Shown here piece by piece: positions 54,713 to 64,000 of a DNA stretch of 64,000 nucleotides. The DNA is from Rhabditophanes sp. KR3021 (Eukaryota; Nematoda; Chromadorea; Rhabditida; Alloionematidae). The position numbers and the translations under genes were made by a program. The notes beneath the pieces were generated by a model. The model saw only the letters and a list, made by a program, of their open reading frames with translations, made no database searches and was not told the DNA's origin. The stretch lies in contig CAUJLY010000006.1 of assembly GCA_963281155.1 (NCBI GenBank), positions 682,001-746,000 of the forward strand, written 5' to 3'. The first letter of the stretch is position 1, and every line of letters starts with the position of its first letter.

Positions 54713-56221
54713 ATGTTGATAAAATATATTTGTGTATTTTTAATTGGTCTGTTTTTCGCCAAAATCGGAAATGCCGCTGATTCCGATGGAAAAGAGTTTG
54801 TATTTACATTTGCTAATGATATTGCTTTATCTTTGTCTCCAGCTGCATCGACATCTTTAATTGTAATTCCTTCGTACAATGACGCAACATGTTCATTCAC
54901 ATATACACAAAATTCAGATTATAAGACTGTTACATTCCAAAAAAGGCTACATATGGCAAATCAAACGAGGTAAATAACTATTCATTAGTATCGATTATTT
55001 ATTTATTAGATTTATTTAATTACCAGTGAAGTTCTTGTTCAGTTTGTTTATAATGGAAACTCATTTGGACAATATGGCACAAAAGATTACAGAATATTTG
55101 TCTCATGTACTGAAGAAGTCAAACTTATTGGTAAAGTTGGAGATCCAGTTTCTGGATGGGGAGACCAGTTTTTAGTACCCTCGTTAAAAAATGCAGGAAC
55201 TTTTTACAATTTTGCAATGCCAATGTCAGACACATTCTTCAAAGGTACAATTGGAATTTTACCAGTTAGTAAACAAGGGCCTATTACCATTAACATTTTT
55301 GGATATGTAAATGAGAAGTTCGTTTTAGATGAAACTGATACATATGAAACTACACTTGGCAAAGATCAACATTATATCGCTATTTATTTTGACAAATCTA
55401 ATGGCGATCCACTCATATCTAATACTAATGCATCAATTACAATTATGTCCAGTTCTCCCGTAATGTTATCGTTTGAGTCTCCACACAGTACAACAAGTGA
55501 TAATGGCAATGATGGTTCGTGCGGGGCACATTGCTATAATGATTTTGTTCAATTTATGCCGATTCCTTCTCAACCAATTAAGTGTGGTTCAGCTTTGAAG
55601 ATACCAGATCAAAGAATGATTACAGATGATTATACAACGAGACTACATGTTTCTGCACCAAATTCAGTCACAAATTGTGACTCATCAATAACTGTATATG
55701 CAGATGTTAATGATATTAACGGAACTAAACAGAATGTTGACAATATGGGCTTTACACAAATTTCACTAATGAATACCGAATTTTCTGGGTTTTCAACATA
55801 CGACAGTCAATTGTCCACAAACCGATTCGGATCTATTTTTGGTAACGATGGTCTTGATACTTATGGTCATTTCATGCATTACGTCCCAAGCACAGAAGAG
55901 TGGCTAACCGGAAAAACGCAATTTTATACATTAGCAAAAGACTGTGTACTCGAAATTTATGCTGATAATAGCGATTCTAATGCCGTCAATGCCATAAAAC
56001 TTGATGGTTATCCTTTAAGTGCTTTGAAATATTATAGCAAAAATATTCCATTCTTTGGAAGTAGATACACTCAATATGTTTCAAATATGCAGGGATATGG
56101 ATTACATAAACTTGAAAGTGATAGTAATTCGTATGTTGCTTATGTACTTTGCCAATCTGTTAATGCATTCTTTAATGCCAATGGTTATTTAGTTGGTTTT
56201 AATCGAAGAAAATCAAATTAA
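54713..56221 (+). CDS. IgGFc-binding N-terminal-domain-like secreted protein
   Basis: Exons 54713-54969 and 55027-56221 (57-bp intron, phase 2) give an intact 483-residue protein. Signal peptide: YICVFLIGLFFAKIGNA. It parallels the gene at 5409-6889 along its whole length: DGKEFVFTFAND, CSFTYTQNSD, YRIFVSCTEEVKLIGKVGDP, MLSFESPHSTTSDNGNDGSC, DQRMITDDYTTRLHVSAP, HFMHYVPSTEEWLTG and SYVAYVLCQSV. Conserved Cys pairs suggest an extracellular fold. There is no membrane anchor, unlike the 30-kb copy. AATAAA-like sequences follow near 56260. Confidence 0.8.
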
Positions 56222-56945
56222 GCTTATTTTATTGTAATTGTATGCTGTGTTCTCGAAATATAAAGTTTTTCAAATTAATTAAATGCGTTACTTTACTTAA
56301 ATATTGTTAACAGAAGAAACACGGAGAACAAGATAAGATAGCTGACTTATTAGATAAATGACAACATATACTATACATGCTTCTGCAATATTCGATTGTT
56401 TTGGACATATTTTGATGGCATCATAATTAGAATAATTCATATCACATTTATAATAACTTAAAGATTGTTCGTATGGTATATGGAATGCCTATAATGTAGG
56501 CTTTACAAAAAGATGGTAATTAGTATATATTTCTTAAAATAAAGATTAAAGAAACGACTTACTTTATGTAATATATTTTTATTTGAACAAGTATAAATTG
56601 AAACATGTAGAAATGAGAAGTGTTGCCGAAGTTAATATGGCAAGCAATATTCCTGCACTGAAGATGTTACTCTGTTCAGTGTAATTACGTTATAAGCGTT
56701 TACTTTACCTTCTGCTGGAAAATAAGGAAGAAAGTAATGTTGTTAATGCTTAAAAGAAGTATTTATTTTTTATCATTACATTTTTTAAAACGAATGAACT
56801 TATTTAAAAGAATTGCCTGTTGCTTCCAAATAAAAAACCATTGTTTTATTTTCAACATGAGTTTGATTAAGTATTCATAGACAACATAGTAAATACAATT
56901 GTTTATTTCGAGTATGTTTGGAGTGAAAGGTGGTTTTTTACAATT
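56222..56945. other. Intergenic, no gene seen
   Basis: AT-rich spacer between convergent genes. Confidence 0.5.
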
Positions 56946-57966
56946 TTAAATAATTTTAACAACAGTTGTTTGTTTTTTAATTTCAACTGTTTTTGTTTTT
57001 GGCGGATCATAAACTTGATAAATTGCTAGAAAAGGTGCAAATAACAAATATATTAATGGTGATAATGGTGTCATTTGTGAAATTGTCTTAAAACTTTGCC
57101 GAGTAAACTGAATTTGAAAAACAATTCCTAGTAAAAGACAAACTAGAATAGGCATCAGAGCAAAGATATATGGCATAAGTACCATCATTTTTATTTTAAA
57201 AATTGCAATTTTCAGCTTATTAGCAGTTTCAACATAACATTTCTTTTTCAATCTTGCAAATTCTTGAGTTAAGGGGTAAAATTTCCAAAACACAACATAA
57301 ATGGGAAGAAAAATCCAAGTAACAGTTAAGTAAATTGTAAAAGCAATAAAAATGGGTTGAAATTTGGTACTGTAAACAATTATGTGATAGTTTGTACTAT
57401 TGTATTTACCAAAAACTTCGTTATCCTTAAATGTATGTTGTGATCACAATAAGGTTCTAAAAACTTACCTTAGCATATAAAATTGAAGCTTGTTCTATTT
57501 TTAAAGGCAACAAATAAGAAAATGATAATAATACGATTGGAAATAAAATATAAAAGACCAATGCAATTAATTTTTCCTCAGTAGCTAAAAAATATTTTGA
57601 AACTTCTTTTCTACAAAAAATATTATGTCTCATTATAACAATGCATTCCACTGTGCCAATTATGGAATTTATTTTAATAAAACCAAGCAAAAATAAAACG
57701 TTGCAAACCCATTTTTCACCTATATTACATATTCCTTTTGTGACTATGGCAAAATATGGAAACAATATCTGAAACTGCAAAATATGACAAAAAAGAATTG
57801 ATACGACAACTTCATGAAATTGAATTAAAAATATCATCAATGTAAATCCGTCTTTTTTATGTGGAACAAAGAAGTAAACAAATAAAATACATAGAACGTT
57901 ACAGGTTATAATCAAATAGCTGAAATAGGAAATTAATTCAAAATACGTCTCATCAGGTAGTAGCAT
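56946..57966 (-). CDS. 7TM serpentine chemoreceptor
   Basis: Exons 57469-57966 and 56946-57425 join in phase 0 over a 43-bp intron to 325 residues. TM3 ends ECIVIMRHNIFCRKEVSKYF, the RHN/RYN motif of the subfamily at 22.5-26 kb. TM4 is LIALVFYILFPIVLLSFSYL. The exon junction lies in the TM4-TM5 loop (ILYAK then DNEVFGKYNSTNY), the same position as in relatives. TM5 is IYLTVTWIFLPIYVVF. TM7 is YLLFAPFLAIYQVYDPP. Confidence 0.86.
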
Positions 57967-58918
57967 TTGATTAATAAGAAAGTTTTAGAAATAAATACTC
58001 TGTTTTGGATAATTACAGTCAATATGCCTGTAGATTAAATGATTCACATTTTGAAAAACAATTTATGCTGTTATTGGTAGACAATATTCATCTGGATGAC
58101 GTTTAATTAAATTTAACAATGTTGATTTTTTAATAAATAATTTGTTTTGAAATTTAATCAAACGAAATTTTTATTTATTACAAATAGAATTACTAAATTA
58201 AATCTTTATATGTACATAAACACATGAACCTTGCATAGACAAGGAGTTAGTAGGCCTCTTCTGGTGGCTTCAAAACAAGTTTGAATACTTGATTAGCAAT
58301 AAGATTGTAAGCCCAGCAGCATGTTCCTGAAACTGTCATCATAGTACCAATATTATTGATACATTTTTCATGTAATTCAGGTATATTTAAAACACTTTCA
58401 TGCGTTCATTCATTGTTTAAGATCTAAAAAATAAAATAATAAGTTTTAGTAATTATCGGTTAAGGTCTAAAAATACAAATATAAGTGATTATTCGATCTT
58501 AAGATACAATAACATTCTACTCTTTGACACCTACATACTTGCACTGTTTAACCATCTGCACACCAATTATAGCTCCTAAACAAAGTTTTGGTGCAGGTAA
58601 GATTGGTATCTTCCTCCCGCCGCCGCTGAAGATGCTAAAAATGTTGCAACAACTGCTGATGAAACCGCTACCCGTCTCATTATTCTTGCTAAAGCTGCTA
58701 ACGATAATGCTATAGCTGTTGATGATGCCGCTGCCACTGTTGCTTGGTAAGCAAAAGTTATGGTATTTCAAGTACTATTAGTAGTGCTAGTTAAAGGAAC
58801 TCAAACAGTGAAACTATTAAAAAAAGTATTCGATTATTTAACATTGTTTCAAAGTTTAGCGTCAAAAAATACTTTTAATCTTCAGATCATTTTATCATTA
58901 ATTATTTTTATTATTTAA
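57967..58918. other. Gap with two unexplained coding-like frames
   Basis: Minus strand 58253-58400: a frame ends in HEKCINNIGTMMTVSGTCCW and VFKLVLKPPEEAY, then stop, with no in-frame start upstream. Plus strand 58620-58749: an Ala/Asp-rich frame (AAAEDAKNVATTADETATRL, LAKAANDNAIAVDDAAATVA) then stop. Both look like real exons, but I cannot place them in genes. Confidence 0.35.
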
Positions 58919-59882
58919 TTACATTACAGTTTTATTCTTAAATGACATAATAGATCCATTTTTTATTTCAACTTTTCGGAATCTAATAAAATCAAAAAAT
59001 CTTGATCTAATATCCTTTGAAAGAATTAGTAATGAATAAGGAGCATTAAAGACTAAAAAAGTTTCACATAATGGATATATACTCCAATAAATATTAAGTG
59101 CTTCGTCCCACCTAAATTGAGAAGCAATAAAACCAAAAATTTCATTAGTAACAATAAATGTCATTGCACCAAAATTAATTATCGAATTTTTAATTAAAAC
59201 CATTTCTGATTTTGAAACTTGATTGAGTCTTCTTATAAGAAGAAAATTTAATACAGATATTATTATAAGACAAAGTGTGTGAATTAACATCAATACATAC
59301 CAAATACTTGAATATACATCATGATTTTGATATACTAGTTCCACAGTTTCATTGTAAATACCTAATTCAAATGTTGCTGGAAATTGGAAAATAAACAAAA
59401 ATAGGGTATATTTAATGTAAACGGCCATATCATGATTATAAATAGTCTCCATTTGCTCCATAAAAGTAAATAAAATGTTGGCCAATATATTGCTGAAAAA
59501 CGATTAAACACTGTATTTATAGCAAAAAAAGCTATTAAAATTTCTAAGTAAATGCCTACTGCTGTAATTTTTCCAGGTAAATTCATTGATGTCAAAAAAT
59601 GTACATAAAAATCAGTAAACCATTGCATGTGAGGCATTCTCACTATGATGTATTCCTCAGCAAGAAATATAATTTCAAAAAAACTATTAAATACAAACAT
59701 GAAATAAAAGTGCTTCGTGATTTTTGAATTCTTGGTTAATAGCATTTTGATAAGGAATATTAAGAGTAAAACATATACAATAGTTGAGAACAATTCAAAT
59801 AAATAAAGAAATACTTTACAGATTTTTAGAACTAAAGTAATACGAGATTATAAATATTTAAATTTATTAACTAACCATTCAT
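58919..59882 (-). CDS. Srg-type 7TM chemoreceptor with 7-nt first exon, frameshifted
   Basis: Paralog of 27394-28414. Exon 1 is 59876-59882 (ATG AAT G). A 44-bp intron, again starting GTTAGTTAA, leads to exon 58919-59831. Two frames cover the exon: the first through MIWPFTLNIPYF, the second from about FQFPATFELGIYN onward. One missing base in the A5 run 59397-59401 (plus strand) explains the break, and the total length is one short of a multiple of three. The motif after TM3 is NRFSAIYWPTFYLLLWSKWR. TM7 is FLVFNAPYSLLILSKDIRSR. It is functional with an error, or recently dead. Confidence 0.72.
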
Positions 59883-60567
59883 GATTTTTGCAAAAGTATT
59901 TTAAAATATTTTAAGAAATCAAAGCTGTATTTGAATTTTTGAATAAATTTTCCAAAAGAATATAATATTTATGCTTGTAGAAATATTTGTTATTTAAAAA
60001 TGTAGGAACTGAGTCTTAACAATTTAATTATTAAAATCTTTTTGCCATTAATAATATCGCGGCATGCTCTTAATTAATATTTCAGTTAACAATCTGTAAT
60101 CAAACTTCGTATTAAAAACATATTTACATAGACATGTTATTTTGAAAAATTTAAAATATTAATATGTACATTGTATTTAACTTATTTAACGATGTATAAA
60201 TCTTTTATTTGAAGTATATCAATTGTATTATTAATAAATATCTTTAATTGCTACAGAACAACAATAGTTTTTATGCAAAATATTGTGATATTTTTTCTGT
60301 AAAACAGCATAACGCCTTTTAGGAAGTGATTGAAGTAATAGTTAGACAAAGATTGTTGTGAATTAAACTAAGATTAATGCTTATTATCATCAATTTAAAA
60401 AGAATCACTAGATTCAAATATTAAACAATTACAACTGTCTAACAAATAAGATAAACCCCTTTAAGTACGATTTTTTAAAAAGACAAAAAATATTGAATGC
60501 GTTTAGTAGTATATAAAAAAAATAATCTTAAATCTAATTTAATATACCACCAAAATAAAGTTCCAAT
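59883..60567. other. Intergenic, no gene seen
   Basis: AT-rich spacer with no recognised feature. Confidence 0.5.
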
Positions 60568-60842
60568 TTACGTCCATTTTTCTTTTGGATACATAAAATC
60601 ATCCCATACACAACCACCTCAAATATGATGCCATTTAAAAACACAATTTCTTTTTCCCCTTTTTTTCATACCGATTACATGTAGCCTCATCCCAAAAGAT
60701 TGGATGGTATTCTTGTGATTTGTTTTGTCTAATAGCATCCTTATGTGTGCATCAAGTTCATAAACTGTATCATTTCTTGAACAAAAGCAGTGTGTAGGAA
60801 CTGATTTGTTCGGTACAAACTTTGTTAAGGCATGGCACAGTT
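60568..60842 (-). pseudogene. Coding-like relic with internal stop, unidentified
   Basis: One minus frame reads THCFCSRNDTVYELDAHIRM, then SFGMRLHVIGMKKRGKRN and CVFKWHHI. A TGA follows, then GGCVWDDFMYPKEKWT before a final TAA. Continuation of sense past the stop suggests a disabled gene or transposon protein. No ATG is near its start. Family not recognised. Confidence 0.3.
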
Positions 60843-61570
60843 AGCTTAGTCGCAACAGCAGGATTCTACGGAGTTGCAACGGTAGAGTTTTGTTGAACTA
60901 CAACAATAGAACTTTGGGTAGCTAAAGAAAATTGGTATAAACAAACAATAGCTAAAAAAAACAAATAATAAGCTTTATTTTCAATTTTGTGATGTTGAAA
61001 TAATTTTGGTTTCTTTTATATTAAATCGTTGCTTAATTTATTCAATTAAGATTTAATTTAATCCATTGACTATTGTTCATAAATTTAATTTAATCAATTA
61101 AGAATTGTACACATTATTGTTTTATTTTAAATCAATAAAGTATTTACATCTGTCATTCATTTAAATTAACAAATATAACACCATTAGACAGGATAAAATG
61201 ATAGTTTTTGATATAAAATGTAATACTTAATTAAGTTCTGGCATTTATAGCATTATCCGATCTAACAACAATATCAGCATTTATTCAATTGTATCTACAT
61301 TGTCTACATTTCAAAAAAGTTAATAAGCTTATTCTGTTATTAATAGTAAGTACAATTATAATAATAAAATTTAAATTAATGGAACATTCAATAATAACAG
61401 TTAATAAATGTAAGTCTTTCCGTAATTTATACCAGACAGCTTTATATTAAATCCCGCATCTTTTGGTATTTAATGCATTATATTTGAATTTTAAACGATT
61501 TTTTGTAAAATATGTGCATATTTGACTCAGTAATTGGTTGTTTTGATGTATATTGGTCACAAATATTTAA
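60843..61570. other. Intergenic, no gene seen
   Basis: AT-rich spacer upstream of the small secreted-peptide gene. Confidence 0.5.
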
Positions 61571-61578
61571 TATAAAAG
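61571..61578 (+). promoter_or_regulatory. TATA box of small secreted peptide gene
   Basis: TATAAAAG, 34 bp before the ATG at 61612; same arrangement as the other secreted-protein genes. Confidence 0.5.
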
Positions 61579-61611
61579 AAAATTCAAATGTTTATTTTTC
61601 ATCAACCAATC

Positions 61612-61757
61612 ATGCAATTCTCCTTTATTTTATTTCTTTAGCTGCTATTCTTGCTTGTGCTTTTTCACAAAGAGTTACTACAATCAGAACAACCAGATTT
61701 ACTGAAAGAACTCGTCCTGCTACACCCGCTACTCGCACTACTTCTGCAAGAGCTTGA
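61612..61757 (+). CDS. Small secreted Thr/Arg-rich peptide precursor, apparent frameshift
   Basis: The ATG at 61612 opens MQFSFILFL and meets a stop. The overlapping frame reads on as LAAILACAFSQ (signal peptide end), followed by a short Arg/Thr-rich chain (RVTTIRTTRFTERTRPATPA, TRTTSARA). One extra T in the T3 run 61637-61639 would fuse the two into a classic signal peptide plus ~28-residue basic peptide. Alternatively translation could start at 61512 in the second frame, but then the hydrophobic stretch would be internal. Possible roles are antimicrobial or structural peptide; none is shown. Confidence 0.5.
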
Positions 61758-62099
61758 GAATTTTACTCAATTATAGAGGAATATTTGTTTTTCAATAGAT
61801 ATTTTTTCATTAGAAAATTGTTTCATTGCTTTCAACAGAGTAGAATGGAAATTGTTAAAACTTCATAATTACATTATCATATTTGTTGTGTAATATAAAA
61901 ATTAAAATATCAAAACAACTTTTGTTGATTAGAATTTATATTTGTTTAATAATATGTATGTTGGTCATTGTTATCTCATCATGATATAAATGTATTTTGA
62001 TTAAAAACTAAATTTAAAAAAAATAAGTTAACAAATATTATTTATAATCAGGCATGGCATTTGCATTTTATTTGAAAGAGGGGATTAAAAAAACTCAAT

Positions 62100-62309
62100 A
62101 GAAGACATATATGAAACGTTTATATTTAAAAAAAAGATCAAATTGTCGAATCAAAATTGCATTCACTTAATAAAAGATCACAATCCGGAATTTTTTCTTT
62201 AGGTGAAGTCGTACTAAATGAGGATCGTGATTGGGTCCTAGATAAATTACATAATAATAAAATAGCACATATTATAATACAACAATTCAAGCAACATATA
62301 CATAAATAA
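62100..62309 (+). pseudogene. Open frame, possible upstream part of MULE relic
   Basis: A plus-strand frame without ATG reads ESKLHSLNKRSQSGIFSLGE, then VVLNEDRDWVLDKLHNNKIA, and stops near 62309. It is 70-odd bp before the MULE-like frame and on the same strand. It may be an earlier exon or a decayed part of the same element. Confidence 0.3.
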
Positions 62310-62382
62310 TATTCAAATTCTAAATATAGAATATACAAATTTTGTATATTCACTTTAATTAAAATAACTTCAATATATTTAG

Positions 62383-63314
62383 GTATTTCCAAATGATACA
62401 GTTAGAAGAATAAGTTGTATGTTTCACGTTATACAAAATGTAATGAAAAAGCTTAAAGGTAACTTGAAGGAGAAAAATGTCTTAGAAGATATTACCTTGC
62501 TTGGAAAAGCCCCTTCTTCAACAATCTATGAGCATCTTAAGCCAATCCTGGTTGCAAAGTGGCAAAAGAAGGAGAGTTTAAACTGTTTTGTTGAGTATTT
62601 CAATAATTGTTTGATATTGTCTGGTGATTCTTGGGCAGTTTCGAATGGATACGAGTACCGAACTAACAACCATATTCAAGGATACAATTCAGCACTAAAA
62701 ACAACCATCGGATTTGAAAGAAAAAGATTTGCTAACATATTCAAGTTCTTGAACAAAAAAGTTAAGGCCAAGTCAGCTGATGCGGAAGTTAAAATCAGTA
62801 GTAATAGAGTGCCCAAGCAAACTGAAAGAATTAGAAAAAGAACAATGAAAGCCTTTAAACTTAAGAATGCAAAAGGCGTGTTTATTCAGATGAAGAAAGA
62901 TTGCGCTGGTTTATTTCTAATTGTTAAGAAAGAAACTTTTATTGTTGAACAGACAAAAATCAAGCAAATTATTAATATCAACTTTACTGATTGGGAAACT
63001 TACAAGTACCTACGCGATAGTTTATTTATTTTGCGTCAGAATGTGAATGAAATTTGTTGTAACTGTTTAGAATATGTTAAAGAAAAAAGTTGCCCCATCA
63101 ATTATTACTTCTGGACCAATTGGAACTTCAACCTCTTAATCCTTTGTATTGTGGTTTTAGTCTGAAGGCTAATAGAAAAATAAGTAAGAAGAAGACAAAA
63201 GGGGCATTAAGACGAGTATCTACATCCAGCCCTATTCTTTCCGTTCCCGCAGCTATTCCTTCAAGAAGTAGAAATGTAGGAAGTAGACTTATATTGATGA
63301 AAATTGCACGTTGA
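62383..63314 (+). mobile_element. MULE-type transposase fragment
   Basis: The frame opens after an AG at 62382 (FPNDTVRRISCMFHVIQNVM), with an ATG at 62419. The core, SWAVSNGYEYRTNNHIQGYN followed by SALKTTIGFERKRFANIF and KFLNKKV, is the C-terminal MULE pattern (RTNNHxEGxH ... RPxxxxFI). At 63083-63088 an A6 run appears one base short. The next frame continues LPHQLLLLDQLELQPLNPLY and ends in a Lys/Ser-rich tail at 63314. The catalytic N-terminal half is missing. It may be a dead element or a domesticated fragment. Confidence 0.6.
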
Positions 63315-63786
63315 AAATGATAAACTTTGAAAAATGACTCAACAAATTTGAATGTTTGTGTATACATTAAATTTATTTAAAAAACGGATGCACAAGCTAT
63401 AAAAAAGGCAATTTACACTAATGCTTTATTCCAATAACAAATTACAGCGTGTCTCCGGTCTACACTATTACCATTTTGTATGCTCGCCACTTTTGAACTT
63501 ATTTTTTTAAAAAACATTCTCCCAAAATGACTACTTTTGAGTATTTTTTCACGAAACTTCGTTTTCAGTTTTGTGTGTATGAAGGGGAATAAAAATTGAA
63601 ATAAGTGCCTACTGTTATTAATTACTTTATTCTTTATAAGTTGTTTAAAGTTAAATTGAAAAAAAACCAATTAAAGACAATAGAAAAACGACTAATAATT
63701 GAATATTTCCAAGGGATAGTTTGCTTCCTGAATTACAATAATCTGTTGTACATGTACAAACGTGTATATCCATGTTGCCTACCCCG
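63315..63786. other. Intergenic, no gene seen
   Basis: AT-rich spacer between convergent features. Confidence 0.5.
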
Positions 63787-64000
63787 TTAACATATTCTGT
63801 GCTTGAGCTACAGTGATTTTGAAACTTAAATATTTAATGATGGTATTTAACAAATAGATAATTTAACTTACAGGTGCACTGTATCCAGCATTTCCTAATC
63901 TAGTAACACATCCTCCTACCTTAAACCAAGTACTTCCCCTACTTCCTGTGCCAGAAAAGCATGGTAAACCTGGAGGACAATATTGTGTATTCTGTGAAGT
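63787..64000 (-). CDS. 3' end of a Cys-containing, probably secreted protein (partial)
   Basis: Exon 63872-64000 continues beyond the window. It reads YCPPGLPCFSGTGSRGSTWF, then KVGGCVTRLGNAGYSAP and a donor GTAAGT at 63871. A 64-bp intron leads to the short exon 63787-63807 (LKHRIC then stop). Three cysteines and a Gly-rich chain suggest an extracellular domain. Family not recognised. Confidence 0.5.

Noticed and set aside
60830..60905. tRNA or other structured RNA candidate
   Set aside because: Repeated GTTGCAAC-like words occur, but no cloverleaf or Pol III boxes.
1..64000. CRISPR arrays, bacterial operons, ribosome binding sites
   Set aside because: Introns, SL RNAs and receptor families show this is a eukaryotic (nematode) genome; no regularly spaced direct repeats were seen.

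Overview
This is nuclear DNA from a nematode. The evidence is AT-rich sequence, very short introns (about 38-57 bp, GT-AG), sixteen or so serpentine chemoreceptor loci, SXP/RAL-2, C-type lectin and IgGFc-binding-type secreted proteins, and four spliced-leader (SL) RNA genes. The leader resembles the SL1 family in a form I associate from memory with clade IV (Tylenchina, Strongyloides-like) worms. That placement is an inference.

Layout. 0-7 kb: a partial receptor, an SL RNA gene, a truncated BED-finger ORF, an SXP/RAL-2 protein, a receptor, RhoGEF-like debris and an intact IgGFc-binding-type gene. 7-12.5 kb: degraded sequence, then two housekeeping genes (CUL-1 and an IPI1/TEX10 protein) spaced like an operon. 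14-28.5 kb: a receptor field on both strands with tandem duplicates and relics. 28.5-33.6 kb: three tandem, damaged IgGFc-binding-type copies. 34-43 kb: a four-helix membrane protein, more receptors, an SL RNA gene, a C-type lectin with a CUB domain, and tRNA-Ile(AAT). 43-48 kb: DNA-transposon debris, a coiled-coil protein with a SAS-6-like head and a Met/Asn-rich repeat insert, an SL RNA gene, and a 12-cysteine secreted protein. 49-64 kb: an aspartic protease, Tc1-like and RTE-like relics, receptors, an SL RNA gene, an intact IgGFc-binding-type gene, a small secreted Thr/Arg peptide, a MULE relic, and the end of a cysteine-containing gene running off the window.

How the parts fit. Most genes serve environmental sensing (receptors) or probable gut/surface secretion (protease, lectin, IgGFc, SXP). 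The secreted genes share a compact promoter: a TATA box 34-50 bp before the ATG. Splicing was rebuilt by hand; most joined exons keep frame exactly, so many short open frames are exons of one gene. Several genes carry single-base deletions at A/T runs, which may be real decay or residual assembly error. The most notable system here is the dispersed set of SL RNA genes with three different leader sequences.
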